From: Paenibacillus ihbetae
GTDB taxonomy: Bacteria > Bacillota > Bacilli > Paenibacillales > Paenibacillaceae
DNA: 64,000 bases
Direction: 5' to 3'
Assembly (NCBI RefSeq): GCF_002741055.1
Contig: NZ_CP016809.1
Coordinates: 2,812,501-2,876,500 of the forward strand
Shown here: piece after piece, positions 34,732 to 44,085 of the stretch
Layout: the number at the start of each line of letters is the position of its first letter
How positions within the stretch are numbered: the stretch's first letter is position 1
Notes under the pieces: generated by a model
The model's input: the letters and a program-made list of their open reading frames with translations, nothing else
Database searches by the model: none
What the model was told of the DNA's origin: nothing
Position numbers and translations under genes: made by a program

Positions 34732-34818
34732 CAACATGGAATCGACATGGAATCGACATTGAATCAACATTGAACCACATTGAACCGACATTGAACCAAC
34801 ATTGGACCAACATGGAAT
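34732..34818. repeat. Eight tandem 11-base repeats, CRACATKGAAY
   Basis: Eight head-to-tail units in 87 bases: CAACATGGAAT, CGACATGGAAT, CGACATTGAAT, CAACATTGAAC, CACATTGAAC (one base shorter), CGACATTGAAC, CAACATTGGAC, CAACATGGAAT. Weaker copies precede from about 34691. The array lies in the intergenic space after the GH20 gene and is not in a plausible reading frame. Confidence 0.8.
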
Positions 34819-34940
34819 CACCTCGAATCAAAGTTAAACCGGCTTATCCGTTGAACCCAGCGTCTCATCCGCGGCTTCAGATCCGCGGTGACTCAACCCA
34901 TTTGCATCAGCTGGGCTGGTCCATCCAACGAGTGACCCAA

Positions 34941-34972
34941 AAAAAGAGCGGCCCCAAGGGTCGCTCTTTTTT
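34941..34972. terminator. Bidirectional terminator between GH20 and anti-sigma genes
   Basis: GAGCGGCCC (34946-34954) pairs with GGGTCGCTC (34958-34966, one G-T), flanked by an A-run on the left and TTTTTT on the right; it serves both convergent genes. Confidence 0.88.
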
Positions 34973-35015
34973 CATAAAGTCAACGTTTCCTATAATCAAA
35001 GGCACTCCCTTTACG

Positions 35016-36032
35016 CTACTTCATGCGATCCCATAGCGCCCCGAAGGCCTCGGCATCCATTTCGAAAAACACCTGCGCATGGCTGTATTTTGCATAAGGT
35101 CCGCTTTTGAAAAGCCGCAGCTCTACCTTGGTTCCATCCTCCAGGTTCAGATATAAGAATTTCTGTTCACCCGAACCGGCATCGTATATTCCGGCTTCCA
35201 TCAGCTGGTTCTCCGCAACCGGCTTTGCCTCATATAACGCCTTGATGAAAGCATCCAGTGAAGCATCCGCGGGCAGCTCCTGGAGACGGTTCTCCCCCAT
35301 GTTCCAGCTGTCAAAGTCCTGCCACTGCGCTGAGGTGATCCGGCCGTCAAGCTTAAGCTTGCCCGCGATATCCTCGCCCCGCGTTACGGTAATGCCATTC
35401 AAATGCTCATATAGATCGGCAAAAACCTGACCGTCGTGTTCTTCATAGGACATGATCCGGAACGTCTCATCATACCCCTGTACCGCGTAAATATCCGTCT
35501 CGCCGATGGTGGAGGCAAGCTCTGTATAATCCGCCTGCGTGCTCCATTCCGTAATGCCTGCCGTCGACCTGCCGAGCTTCCCGCCGCGCAGCTGCTTGGC
35601 CGTCTCGGCCGTGATCTGCGTCCCCGTCTGGGTGTAAATGTTGCCTTTATAGACGACCAGGCCGATCATATCCATCATGACGCCGTCGTCTTTCGGCAGC
35701 TCGATCGCAGGGATCTCCACCGGCTCGTATCCCGCTTCGGCCGGGTCCCGAGGCCCCTCCATCCCGGGCTGTGCATCCTGGCCATCGCTCACGGCCGGCG
35801 TCACAACAGGCGCTTCCGCGACAGGCGCATTCTCCGTGTGCCATATAATCGATATGACCAGCACTATGCCTAGCATAACGGCTGCGCCGACGCCAGCCAT
35901 GCCGATCCGGCTCCTCTTTATCGGCGAATGCTTCTCTTGCTCTTTGTCCCGAATTCCACTCATCAAACGTTCCTCCAATCCTTGATCAGGCTCTATACGA
36001 TCGATCAGTCGCTTGTAATCCTTCCGGTTCAT
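35016..36032 (-). CDS. Putative membrane-anchored anti-sigma factor
   Basis: 338 residues from the ATG at 36032, preferred over a GTG at 36038 because GGGGAGG lies 7-9 bases upstream. The ATG overlaps the sigma stop by 4 bases (ATGA). A cytoplasmic N terminus of about 43 residues (NRKDYKRLIDRIEPDQGLEE) is followed by one membrane helix (MAGVGAAVMLGIVLVISIIW, about 45-65), a Pro/Ala-rich linker and an extracytoplasmic domain without recognised family. Role inferred from coupling to the ECF sigma gene and topology. Confidence 0.8.
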   Translation of the reverse strand: MNRKDYKRLIDRIEPDQGLEERLMSGIRDKEQEKHSPIKRSRIGMAGVGAAVMLGIVLVISIIWHTENAPVAEAPVVTPAVSDGQDAQPGMEGPRDPAEAGYEPVEIPAIELPKDDGVMMDMIGLVVYKGNIYTQTGTQITAETAKQLRGGKLGRSTAGITEWSTQADYTELASTIGETDIYAVQGYDETFRIMSYEEHDGQVFADLYEHLNGITVTRGEDIAGKLKLDGRITSAQWQDFDSWNMGENRLQELPADASLDAFIKALYEAKPVAENQLMEAGIYDAGSGEQKFLYLNLEDGTKVELRLFKSGPYAKYSHAQVFFEMDAEAFGALWDRMK

Positions 36033-36520
36033 GGGCACTCCTCCCCTTCCAGGTCCATTCGCAGCAGCTTTCTGCCGCGCTGAAGACGCATTTTGACGGC
36101 AGATTCGCTGATCTGGAGAATGCCGGCGATTTGCCGCACCGAATAATCCTCGTAATAAAACAGATGAATAACCGACTTATATTTAAAAGGCAGGCCCATC
36201 ACATGATCCATGAGCAGACGTTCCGACGGCTCCTCGAAGTAATCGTCCATATGCTCCATGCGGGTCACCCGTTTGCGCCACAGACTGGACAGCATGTTTT
36301 TGCACTGGTTTGTGATCACCCGGATCAGCCAGGCTTTCTCGTGCTCCCGGTCAATGAACACAGGTGCTTTGTTCATCAGCTTGATGAACGTTTCCTGCAT
36401 GGCTTCCTCGGCATCCTGCTTGTTTCCAAGGTAAACCATCGCAATTTTGAACAGCATGCCGCCGTATACTTCATAGGCTTCCGCAATATCCCCGCCCGGC
36501 CGGAGCGAATATGTCTGCAT
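36029..36520 (-). CDS. ECF RNA polymerase sigma factor
   Basis: 163 residues. Region 2 is at about 12-80 (YEVYGGMLFKIAMVYLGNKQ, DAEEAMQETFIKLM) and region 4 at about 105-158 (LPFKYKSVIHLFYYEDYSVR, ISESAVKMRLQRGRKLLRMD). AAAGGAGG lies 11 bases before the ATG. It is translationally coupled to the downstream anti-sigma gene. A terminator separates it from the large nuclease gene upstream on the same strand. Confidence 0.94.
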   Translation of the reverse strand: MQTYSLRPGGDIAEAYEVYGGMLFKIAMVYLGNKQDAEEAMQETFIKLMNKAPVFIDREHEKAWLIRVITNQCKNMLSSLWRKRVTRMEHMDDYFEEPSERLLMDHVMGLPFKYKSVIHLFYYEDYSVRQIAGILQISESAVKMRLQRGRKLLRMDLEGEECP

Positions 36521-36584
36521 GGTGTTTCAGACCTCCTTTTACCCTTAACACAGTTATGGACGCAGATCGGTCACATTTGGGTAC

Positions 36585-36622
36585 AAAAAAAGAGCCGTTC
36601 CCATTAGGGAACAGCTCTTTTG
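36585..36622 (-). terminator. Terminator after the nuclease/nucleotidase gene
   Basis: AGAGC-C-GTTCCC (36591-36602), loop ATTA, GGGAAC-A-GCTCT (36607-36618), with an A-run on the left that is the T-run for leftward transcription, and TTTT on the right. Confidence 0.88.
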
Positions 36623-36685
36623 AGGGCGAATCCTCCCAGCAGCGCGAAGCTGCCGTACATTTCGCACGATGAATGTGCGCTCATT

Positions 36686-39600
36686 TTACTTCGCAAACGT
36701 CAGCTTGCCCAACATCCGGTTCAGCACCGCGGCGCTCTCGCCTCGCGTTGCATGGGACTTCGGCACGAACCGCTGTCGGTTATCGCCGTTCAGAATACCA
36801 AGCCCGCCCAGAACCTGCACCGCTTCCTCGGCCCAAGCACCGATGTGAGCCTCGTCAGCGAAGCGGATTGGCGCAGCGCCGCCTTGCTCGTACCCGGCGT
36901 ATTCCAGCGCATTATGCGCCATAGCCGCCATCTCTTCGCGCGTAATCGTCCGGTCCGGTCGGAATGTGCCGTCCGAATAACCATTAACGATGCCCGCTTC
37001 CACAGCTGCCCGGATCGAACCGGCATGCCAATCGTATACCGATATATCCTGGAAGGAATCCGGTCCCGCAGCAGCACTTAGACCGAGCGCCCTTACAATC
37101 AGCGCTGCAAACTCCGCCCGCGTGATCGGAGCATCCGGCACGAAGGCCTGCTCCGAACGTCCGGTAACGATCATCTTGGCAGCGAGCGATTCAACGTCCC
37201 CCTTCGACCAGTGGGAAGCGATGTCTGGGAACGTGGCCGTATTCCGGAGAACCAGATAAGTCCCGCTCTCCCGGCTGTAAATATCGACCTGCTGCCCGTT
37301 CACTTTGAAAGGCACCGGCGTGTAGCGTCCCTCGTTCAGACGCACCACCGCCAGCGAATTGGCCGGCCCGGTCTGATCCACCGCGACCGAGCGCTTCACG
37401 TAAGACGCAAATTCATTCAACTGCGCGGTTTTGCCGCTGGAAGCATGCGCTTCTACAGCGTAGCTCACCGCTTGCAGCGGGCGATAGCCTTGGGCTGCAG
37501 CAGCCTTCAACGCGTCGGTATTCTTGGCCACCCGGACAACCAGGCGAATCCCGGCGGTATCTGTCCCCATCTGCTTCGCCAAATCTTGAAGGTCAACCTC
37601 CTTCTTCGGCAGATCGAAGCTTCCGAAAGGCGTTTCGACGCTCAGCACCTGGGCGCCCGCTTGGGCAAGCCAAGCTTGCAGAGCCTCATTATCCACCGTA
37701 ATCGAGGCGGATTGGAAAGGCTGCGTGCTTACGGCCTCGACCGTTACTTTTCCGCCAGCCGGCTGCTTCAACGCATCCTTCAAGGCAGACCCGGTCACCG
37801 TGCCGGAAGCTTCTCCATCCTTCACTTGAACCTGCACCTTGACTTTGCCCGGCTCTGCAGGCAATGGCGTGCCCGTACCCGGCGGGTTCACCGGAGGGGT
37901 TGCCGGTCCAGGAGAACCCGGTGTGCCTGGATTTCCAGGCTGGCCAGGCTGCCCTGGCTGTCCTGGCTGTCCTGGCTGCCCCGGATCAGGTCCTCCAGGA
38001 AGCGGTGCTCCTTTCAAGTCAACGATCCGGCCTTCGACAGCCGAGGTTTTGTCCGTAATCGTACCTACCTTTTTCACATAACCCGAGAAAACCTCATAGT
38101 CCGGAAGATAAAGCAGCTTTACGCGCCCTTCCTGATAGGCCTTCTCTAGCGATGCGTAGAAATCGCCGCCCTTGGCGGTAAACGCATTCGTAGCAACCTC
38201 GTAAGATTGCTTCGGATCGATCAGCTCATAGCCGTTCTTGCCCTTCACTTCCATGCGGAGCACACGCTCACCGGCCGGTTTTGTGGAATCATAGTAGAAC
38301 CTCATGCCGGCAATATGCGGGAACCGTCCGTCCTGGGCAGGGATTTTGGACACTCCGTTTTCCAGCGCCTCTTTAATTTCCTGACCGGTCAGGGTGATGG
38401 TAACCAGATCGTTGTTGAACGGCAGGACCGTCATGATGTCGCCCATCGTAACCTTGCCGGCTTCGATCGACTCCCGGATGCCTCCGCCGTTCTGCAGCGC
38501 GATCACCGCATTCGTTCCCGCTGCCCGCGCCGCATCCAGCATGCCGTCGGCAATCAGGTTTCCAAGATTTGTTTCCTTCGTCCGCACATCGGCCCGGACT
38601 CCGTTCAATTTAACCTCCGTATAGCCGACCTCCGTCTGCTTCAATTCCTCTACGCCCGGCTTATATTTCGTATTCAGAAGGTTGAGCGCCTCGGCATCCG
38701 GCTGGATCACGTACTGGCCGCTGCTATCTTTTTCATCAACCGAGATCAAGCGGCTGTTCCAATCCTGCAGAACGCCCTCGTCGTCGAACACAACTTCCAG
38801 CCTGCCTAGGAATTGACCCTTCTCGCCGGTCTGTACGATCAGCTTCGGCTCGCTGTCCGTACGATCCACGACGGCTTGATCCAGCTTGGTGTGGCTGTGC
38901 CCGCCCACGATAATATCGATACCTTCCACGGCCTTGGCCAGGTTTACGTCCACGTCGTAGCCCAAGTGCGACAGCACGACGATTTTGTTAATGCCTTCCT
39001 GCCGAAGCATCGCGACGGTATCCTTAGCCTTCTGTACGGCATCGTCAAACGTGACCGGCCCCGGAGAAGCAATGTTCGCCGTGTCTTCGGTGGTCAGGCC
39101 GATCAGGCCGACCTCCTGGCCGTCCACTTCCATGATGACCGCCGGATAAATGTTGGCGGCTTTGGCATCCCTCGTAACGCCATCGTTGAATTTCTCCCGA
39201 AGCACAGGATCTGCCGAGAAGTTCACATTCGAAGACACGAACGGGAATTTCGCGTTCTCGATGAAGGCGTTCAACACCTCGGATCCCTTGTCGAATTCAT
39301 GGTTGCCGAAGGTCATCGCATCGTATTGAACCAGATTCATGAACGCCAGATCGGCTTGTCCTTCATATTGATTAAAATAGAGCGTCCCGGAGAATACATC
39401 CCCCGCATCCACAAGCAGCGGATTCACCGCTGAAGCCTTCGCTTCTTTAATCGCCGTCACCCGGCGCGCGATGTTGTCAGGCGAGCTGACGGTATCCAGA
39501 TTCGCATGCGTATCGTTCGTATGCAGAATCGTCAGCGGGAAGCCCGAAGCGGCCTCGCCCGTCAGATCCAGCTGCGCGACCACCGGATCATGGTCGGACA

Positions 39601-42600
39601 CGCGGCCTTTGGAGGCCGGGAAATCGGCGTTAAGATGGACAACGTCAACCTCAGCCGACTTCGTCAGATTCTTGCTGACCAGAATATGGTCAAGCACCTG
39701 CGAGTTGCCATCGTACGTATACGTATACCGCTCTCCCGGCGGCAGAATGTCGATCAGATTGTCGAGCTCATTGCCTTTCAGAATCATTCCGGTCTGCGTG
39801 AACTGGAAATCATTCAAATCGCCCAGAACGATGATATTCGCGTCAGGATTGCCCTTCAGCACATCCTTGACGAAGCCGTTCACGACAGCCGCAATCTGAT
39901 GGCGCTGAGCCTCACTGGATAGCAGTGGCGGCTGCGTGCTGCCAAAAGGCCCTTGGTCTCCGGATTTCGAATTGAAGTGATTCGCTACGACGATCACTTT
40001 TTCGCCGCGGAATTCGAACTGGGCGGCCAGCGGCTTGCGGGATGCATGGAACGCGCTGTTCTCCGGTTCGATCCGGCCCGGATTGTAGGTAAGCTGATCC
40101 GTGGCCGCATCATAGGCAACCGCATCCGTCGAGGAGCCTTTCTTGCCGTTCACGCTCTCCGACAGCATGACGCGGTCGGCGTTATAGAGGAAGCCTACCC
40201 GGATATTCGCACCCGGTGCACCGCCATCTTTGTTGTTGACCGGATCGATGTCCGTGAAGCTGTACTCCGGTCCGCCGGCCGCTTTGATCGCTTCGATCAG
40301 CGCCCGATAGCTTTGATCGGCCGCCGTCGTGCCGTCATTCTTCTCCCCGTTGTTGTCCTGAACTTCGACGAGACCGATGATGTCGGGGGATTTCAAATGA
40401 CTCGCGATGGATTCCGCAAGCTTGTTGATCTTGGCGGAGCCCACGCCAGGATAAAAGTTCTCGATATTATAGGTCGCCACGCGCAGCTGGTCATCCTTCA
40501 CGTCGATCGTGGATACCTCTTGCTCAAAGGAACCGCCTTCGATCGCAGGCAGCCCGTCCTTCGGAGGAATGACCTTGAAATTGCCGCTGTTGTATCCGAT
40601 CACGCCGATGACGTCCTCGGCAAATGTATCGCCCGTGCTCACTTCCTGCCCCGGATTCCCGTAAGCGATGATCAAGCGCTGCGGGTTGAAGTTGCCCTGC
40701 TCCTTCAGCACCAGACCGCCTGCCGGCGTAATGACGTCCGGAACGTTGTTTTCGACACGTGTCGGAATGTTGTAGGTGCCGCTGCTCGTCCAATACGGAC
40801 TAATAATCGTCGGGTCCGGCAGTCTGACCCGCATCCCTTCAAGCGATTCGTAGAAATCGATGGCGTCTTCTTCCGGATCGAACACCTGGAGTCGATCGTT
40901 ATCGATAATCGATGCCGGGATCGGCCGTCCTCCCTTGCCCAGCGTAACCGGCTCCGGCAGCGGCTGATTTTCCGAGATAACGGTGAGCGATTGCAGCTCG
41001 ATCTGGGTTGAGGTCAGATTCGACGAGCTTCCTTCGTTATATTCCGCTACTTTGCCGGTAACGGACACAAGGTCGCCCACCTCTGGCAGCTTGCCGCCCG
41101 TCCCGAACACGAAAATCGCATCGGATGTGTTCGGATTATTATCCGGCTCTGCATCCTGGATATAGAAGCCCTTGATGCTGCCATTGGAGAAGGTATAGCC
41201 GTATTGCGTAACGATGCCCTCAATGCCCTTCACGGTCTGCCCATTATACGGCGAGGCGTGTCCTTCGCCCTGAATGTCCGCAATGCGCGGCTGCTGTGTC
41301 GCCTTGTAAGCAAACTCATACACTTTGCTCACATTCGTGCCAGAGACCACGATGGCCTTGATGGTCATATCGCGATCCACTTGAATCGGCTTGGTGTACA
41401 GCGTGCTTGCTGCCGTCGGAGTCGTTCCATCCACCGTATAATAGATGCTGGCTCCAGTCGTCGGACTCGACAGCTCTACCGTGCTTCCGATAATAATCGG
41501 GCCTGGCCCCGGGCTTGCGATCACGGAGAACATGTCTTCAATCAAGGCGTCATTGCTTAGCGGGATCAGCTCGTAGATATTGCCGTACTGCTTCACCACG
41601 CCCGTTACCCGGCTGAAGGTTTTACCCGGAGCAAGCTTCGACAGACCGGAATAAATGATGAATTCGTGCCCGCCTTGCTCGGCCGTAAACTCGCCCGCCC
41701 GATTCTCGGACTTAATGGACACATCCTCCAAATAAACCAGCCTTGCCTCGTAAGCTTCCCCTTTGTCTGCAGCTAGATCCGCTCCGCTAATCCGTACCGC
41801 CTGCGGCGATCCGACGTTGCTGTCCGTCACGTTATACGGCAGCAGTGGATGCGGTTTGATCTCTTGCAAATTGTTGTAGATTTCCATCACGCCGGCCACG
41901 CTGACCCGATCGCCCACTCCTGCGCCAATCGGATAATCGTAGAGCACGATGCCGGCCGTATCGTCCTGGATATAAGTTTCTCTGCCTTCGATATGTGTGA
42001 TGATGCCTTCCGTCCAGACGTGTTCGCCTTTAGACTTGGCTCTCGCTTCCGCAACCGATGTTTGCTTCAAAATATCATATTGGAACGACGTTACCGGCCC
42101 ATCCGGAACGCCTTCCATAGCGGCAAACGCATCGATTCGGGTCGGCTCGTTGATGACGATCGGACCGTCTACGAGCTCAAACCCTCTGCCGGCGTTACCC
42201 GAAACGTACACATCCGCATAGACCGAGGCGCCTACCGTAGGCGGGGCCAGCTTAATCTCTGTCCCTGCCGGCCAGGCATTCGGTTCCGGGGAGGCCGTTA
42301 CCTTGCCTAAGCCGCTGCCGGGATTTCCGGGCGTAGCCTGATATGATTTGTTGCGGGGGTCCGGTGCACCAACGTTGAAATCTTCTGCATTGTTGTCTGT
42401 ATCCAGTCCCCGATTCCCGGGCTGACCTGCAGGCAATTCTTTCCGGATCGCTGCCTTGTCAGCGGATAACGCAGCCGTCGGATTGCTTTCCGAAGCGTTT
42501 GCGGAGCCGTAGCCGATCAGATCGACGCGCTCTCCTGCGGCATTCACCAGATCCACCTTGCCGTTACTTGCGGCTAGGGACATGTTCCCTGTCAGATCGG

Positions 42601-42964
42601 GCGTTGGAAGAGGCTTCCCTGTATTGCCCCCGCTTTGCTGAATTAATAGATATTGATAAGGCTCAATGCTGCCTGTTAACGAGGTTGTGTTATTAAAGTC
42701 ACCTGCTGCACTTGCATAACGTACCTTCCAGCCTGTAAGGTCTACGGCCTGTCCCGTAGGGTTGAACAACTCGATGAAATCGTTCGCATAGACCGCCCCG
42801 TTGCCCCCGCCGCCCCCATAAACCTGGCTGATGACGACTTGATCATTCCGAGGCGAAGCTTCCGCTACCTGCACGGATCCGAAAGGAACAAGAATACTTA
42901 CCAGCATTGCAATAGCAAGAAGTACACTGAGCTGTTGTCGGCCCTTCTGGAATCGAATGCGCAT
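36686..42964 (-). CDS. SLH-anchored multidomain extracellular nuclease / 5'-nucleotidase
   Basis: 2092 residues. Signal peptide ~1-36; lamin-tail domain (~40-150, with NDFIELFNPTG); chitobiase-like domain (~220-300); OB-fold domain (~305-400); second chitobiase-like domain (~480-550); ExeM-like OB region (~560-680); endonuclease/exonuclease/phosphatase domain (~825-1130) with RVATYNIENF, GLVEVQDNNG, GDLNDFQ and SDHDPVV; calcineurin-type 5'-nucleotidase (~1141-1400) with ILHTNDTHANLD, DAGDVFSG and FGNHEFDKG; 5'-nucleotidase C-terminal domain (~1445-1610) with LQNGGGIR; a collagen-like PGQ-repeat and Pro-rich linker (~1658-1700); and three SLH domains (~1905-2092). It should cut nucleic acids and dephosphorylate the nucleotides at the wall, like B. 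subtilis YhcR. GAGGAG lies 11 bases before ATG. The nucleoside importer is directly upstream. Confidence 0.94.
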   Translation of the reverse strand: MRIRFQKGRQQLSVLLAIAMLVSILVPFGSVQVAEASPRNDQVVISQVYGGGGGNGAVYANDFIELFNPTGQAVDLTGWKVRYASAAGDFNNTTSLTGSIEPYQYLLIQQSGGNTGKPLPTPDLTGNMSLAASNGKVDLVNAAGERVDLIGYGSANASESNPTAALSADKAAIRKELPAGQPGNRGLDTDNNAEDFNVGAPDPRNKSYQATPGNPGSGLGKVTASPEPNAWPAGTEIKLAPPTVGASVYADVYVSGNAGRGFELVDGPIVINEPTRIDAFAAMEGVPDGPVTSFQYDILKQTSVAEARAKSKGEHVWTEGIITHIEGRETYIQDDTAGIVLYDYPIGAGVGDRVSVAGVMEIYNNLQEIKPHPLLPYNVTDSNVGSPQAVRISGADLAADKGEAYEARLVYLEDVSIKSENRAGEFTAEQGGHEFIIYSGLSKLAPGKTFSRVTGVVKQYGNIYELIPLSNDALIEDMFSVIASPGPGPIIIGSTVELSSPTTGASIYYTVDGTTPTAASTLYTKPIQVDRDMTIKAIVVSGTNVSKVYEFAYKATQQPRIADIQGEGHASPYNGQTVKGIEGIVTQYGYTFSNGSIKGFYIQDAEPDNNPNTSDAIFVFGTGGKLPEVGDLVSVTGKVAEYNEGSSSNLTSTQIELQSLTVISENQPLPEPVTLGKGGRPIPASIIDNDRLQVFDPEEDAIDFYESLEGMRVRLPDPTIISPYWTSSGTYNIPTRVENNVPDVITPAGGLVLKEQGNFNPQRLIIAYGNPGQEVSTGDTFAEDVIGVIGYNSGNFKVIPPKDGLPAIEGGSFEQEVSTIDVKDDQLRVATYNIENFYPGVGSAKINKLAESIASHLKSPDIIGLVEVQDNNGEKNDGTTAADQSYRALIEAIKAAGGPEYSFTDIDPVNNKDGGAPGANIRVGFLYNADRVMLSESVNGKKGSSTDAVAYDAATDQLTYNPGRIEPENSAFHASRKPLAAQFEFRGEKVIVVANHFNSKSGDQGPFGSTQPPLLSSEAQRHQIAAVVNGFVKDVLKGNPDANIIVLGDLNDFQFTQTGMILKGNELDNLIDILPPGERYTYTYDGNSQVLDHILVSKNLTKSAEVDVVHLNADFPASKGRVSDHDPVVAQLDLTGEAASGFPLTILHTNDTHANLDTVSSPDNIARRVTAIKEAKASAVNPLLVDAGDVFSGTLYFNQYEGQADLAFMNLVQYDAMTFGNHEFDKGSEVLNAFIENAKFPFVSSNVNFSADPVLREKFNDGVTRDAKAANIYPAVIMEVDGQEVGLIGLTTEDTANIASPGPVTFDDAVQKAKDTVAMLRQEGINKIVVLSHLGYDVDVNLAKAVEGIDIIVGGHSHTKLDQAVVDRTDSEPKLIVQTGEKGQFLGRLEVVFDDEGVLQDWNSRLISVDEKDSSGQYVIQPDAEALNLLNTKYKPGVEELKQTEVGYTEVKLNGVRADVRTKETNLGNLIADGMLDAARAAGTNAVIALQNGGGIRESIEAGKVTMGDIMTVLPFNNDLVTITLTGQEIKEALENGVSKIPAQDGRFPHIAGMRFYYDSTKPAGERVLRMEVKGKNGYELIDPKQSYEVATNAFTAKGGDFYASLEKAYQEGRVKLLYLPDYEVFSGYVKKVGTITDKTSAVEGRIVDLKGAPLPGGPDPGQPGQPGQPGQPGQPGNPGTPGSPGPATPPVNPPGTGTPLPAEPGKVKVQVQVKDGEASGTVTGSALKDALKQPAGGKVTVEAVSTQPFQSASITVDNEALQAWLAQAGAQVLSVETPFGSFDLPKKEVDLQDLAKQMGTDTAGIRLVVRVAKNTDALKAAAAQGYRPLQAVSYAVEAHASSGKTAQLNEFASYVKRSVAVDQTGPANSLAVVRLNEGRYTPVPFKVNGQQVDIYSRESGTYLVLRNTATFPDIASHWSKGDVESLAAKMIVTGRSEQAFVPDAPITRAEFAALIVRALGLSAAAGPDSFQDISVYDWHAGSIRAAVEAGIVNGYSDGTFRPDRTITREEMAAMAHNALEYAGYEQGGAAPIRFADEAHIGAWAEEAVQVLGGLGILNGDNRQRFVPKSHATRGESAAVLNRMLGKLTFAK

Positions 42965-43061
42965 TCAGGTATTCACTCCTCAACTCTATTAGATTTTCAG
43001 CCTTATTTACTATATATACCAGAATTGTTTTGGCCGATCTAATAGAAAGTGAATCCTATGT

Positions 43062-43120
43062 AAAAAAACCTCCGTTAGACCCAGCCTTCCAGGCGGAGGT
43101 CCTATCGGAGGTTTCTTTTT
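43062..43120 (-). terminator. Terminator after the nucleoside importer operon
   Basis: AAACCTCCG (~43066-43074) can pair with CGGAGGTTT (43106-43114), or its CCTCCG core with a second CGGAGG at 43094-43099. Runs of seven A (left) and six T (right) flank it. The alternative pairings make two mutually exclusive hairpins. Confidence 0.8.
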
Positions 43121-43131
43121 TCGTCAAAATC

Positions 43132-44085
43132 TTAGCGCTTGCCTGAGTCGAACGGCTCCCCGACGGCCTTAGGCGCATTGGAGGACTTCGAGAAAATGAC
43201 CAATGCGATCAAGGTGACCACGTAAGGGAAAATCTTCAGGATCACCGGCGGGATCACGGCCAGCTGCGGAATAACCTGCGAGACGTTCGCCACGGTGCTC
43301 GCAAATCCGAAGAAGAACGTTGCCGCCAGAATACCGAACGGCTTCCATTGGCCGAAGATGAGCGAGGCCAGGGCGAGGAAGCCCAAACCTGCGACGTTGC
43401 CGGTAAATTCGCCGGAATAGGTCATCAGGATGACGGCACCGCCAAGCCCGGCGAAAGCGCCGGAAATCATGACGCCGACATACCGCATGGCGCGCACCCG
43501 AATTCCGGCCGCCTCCGCAGCGTGCGGATGCTCGCCGCAAGCTCTTAAGCGCAGACCGAACGGCGTCTTGTACAGGATAAACGCACTCACCAATAGCAGG
43601 ATCAGCACGAGCCACGTCGTGATGTAAGTGTTCGTAAAGAACAGATCTCCGATGATCGGAATATCCGACAATAATGGAAAATCAAACGGTCTAAAGCCGC
43701 TCGTAATGCGGATGTTGCCGCTCCCCGTAATATTCCGGGCCAGGAAGATCGTCAGCGCCCCCGCAATCATATTGATTGCCGTACCGCTGATGATCTGGTT
43801 GGCGCTAAGATTAATGCTCGCAAAGGCGTGAAGGAGCGAGAATAGGGCGCTTGCCGCCGCCGCGGCCAGAAGTCCGACCCACAGCACCCACCAGCTTCCC
43901 CCGAACTGCGCCTGCATTTTGGATACGACAAAGGCTCCAATAAAGGAACCGACGATCATCAGTCCATCGAGGCCGATATTCACGACCCCGCTTCGTTCAC
44001 TGAACAGCGCGCCCAAGGCGGTTATCAACAGCGGGATGGTGAAGACGATGGCATACGGAAAAATCTGTTCAAGCGTTGTCCACAT
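43132..44085 (-). CDS. nupQ: Nucleoside-type ABC transporter permease (NupQ/YufQ-like)
   Basis: A 317-residue permease of the BPD_transp_2 family with about nine membrane segments. Characteristic stretches are NIGLDGLMIVGSFIGAFV near the N terminus, LSANQIISGTAINMIAGAL in the middle and the loop GEHPHAAEAAGIRVRAMRYV (about 188-207). It is the last gene of the operon, its start overlapping the other permease by 17 bases, with GGGGGAAC about 8 bases before ATG. With the upstream permease it forms the channel of a BMP-type (guanosine/nucleoside) importer. Confidence 0.93.
   Translation of the reverse strand: MWTTLEQIFPYAIVFTIPLLITALGALFSERSGVVNIGLDGLMIVGSFIGAFVVSKMQAQFGGSWWVLWVGLLAAAAASALFSLLHAFASINLSANQIISGTAINMIAGALTIFLARNITGSGNIRITSGFRPFDFPLLSDIPIIGDLFFTNTYITTWLVLILLLVSAFILYKTPFGLRLRACGEHPHAAEAAGIRVRAMRYVGVMISGAFAGLGGAVILMTYSGEFTGNVAGLGFLALASLIFGQWKPFGILAATFFFGFASTVANVSQVIPQLAVIPPVILKIFPYVVTLIALVIFSKSSNAPKAVGEPFDSGKR

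Noticed and set aside
34691..34818. CRISPR array
   Set aside because: The units are 11 bases and contiguous, with no unique spacers, and no cas genes are present.
37211..41011. Several plus-strand open frames of 200-352 codons, also near 30265-31686 and 43919-45145
   Set aside because: All lie opposite the large SLH enzymes or the nucleoside permeases. The products are Arg/His-rich shadows of GC-rich genes and have no ribosome sites or recognisable domains.
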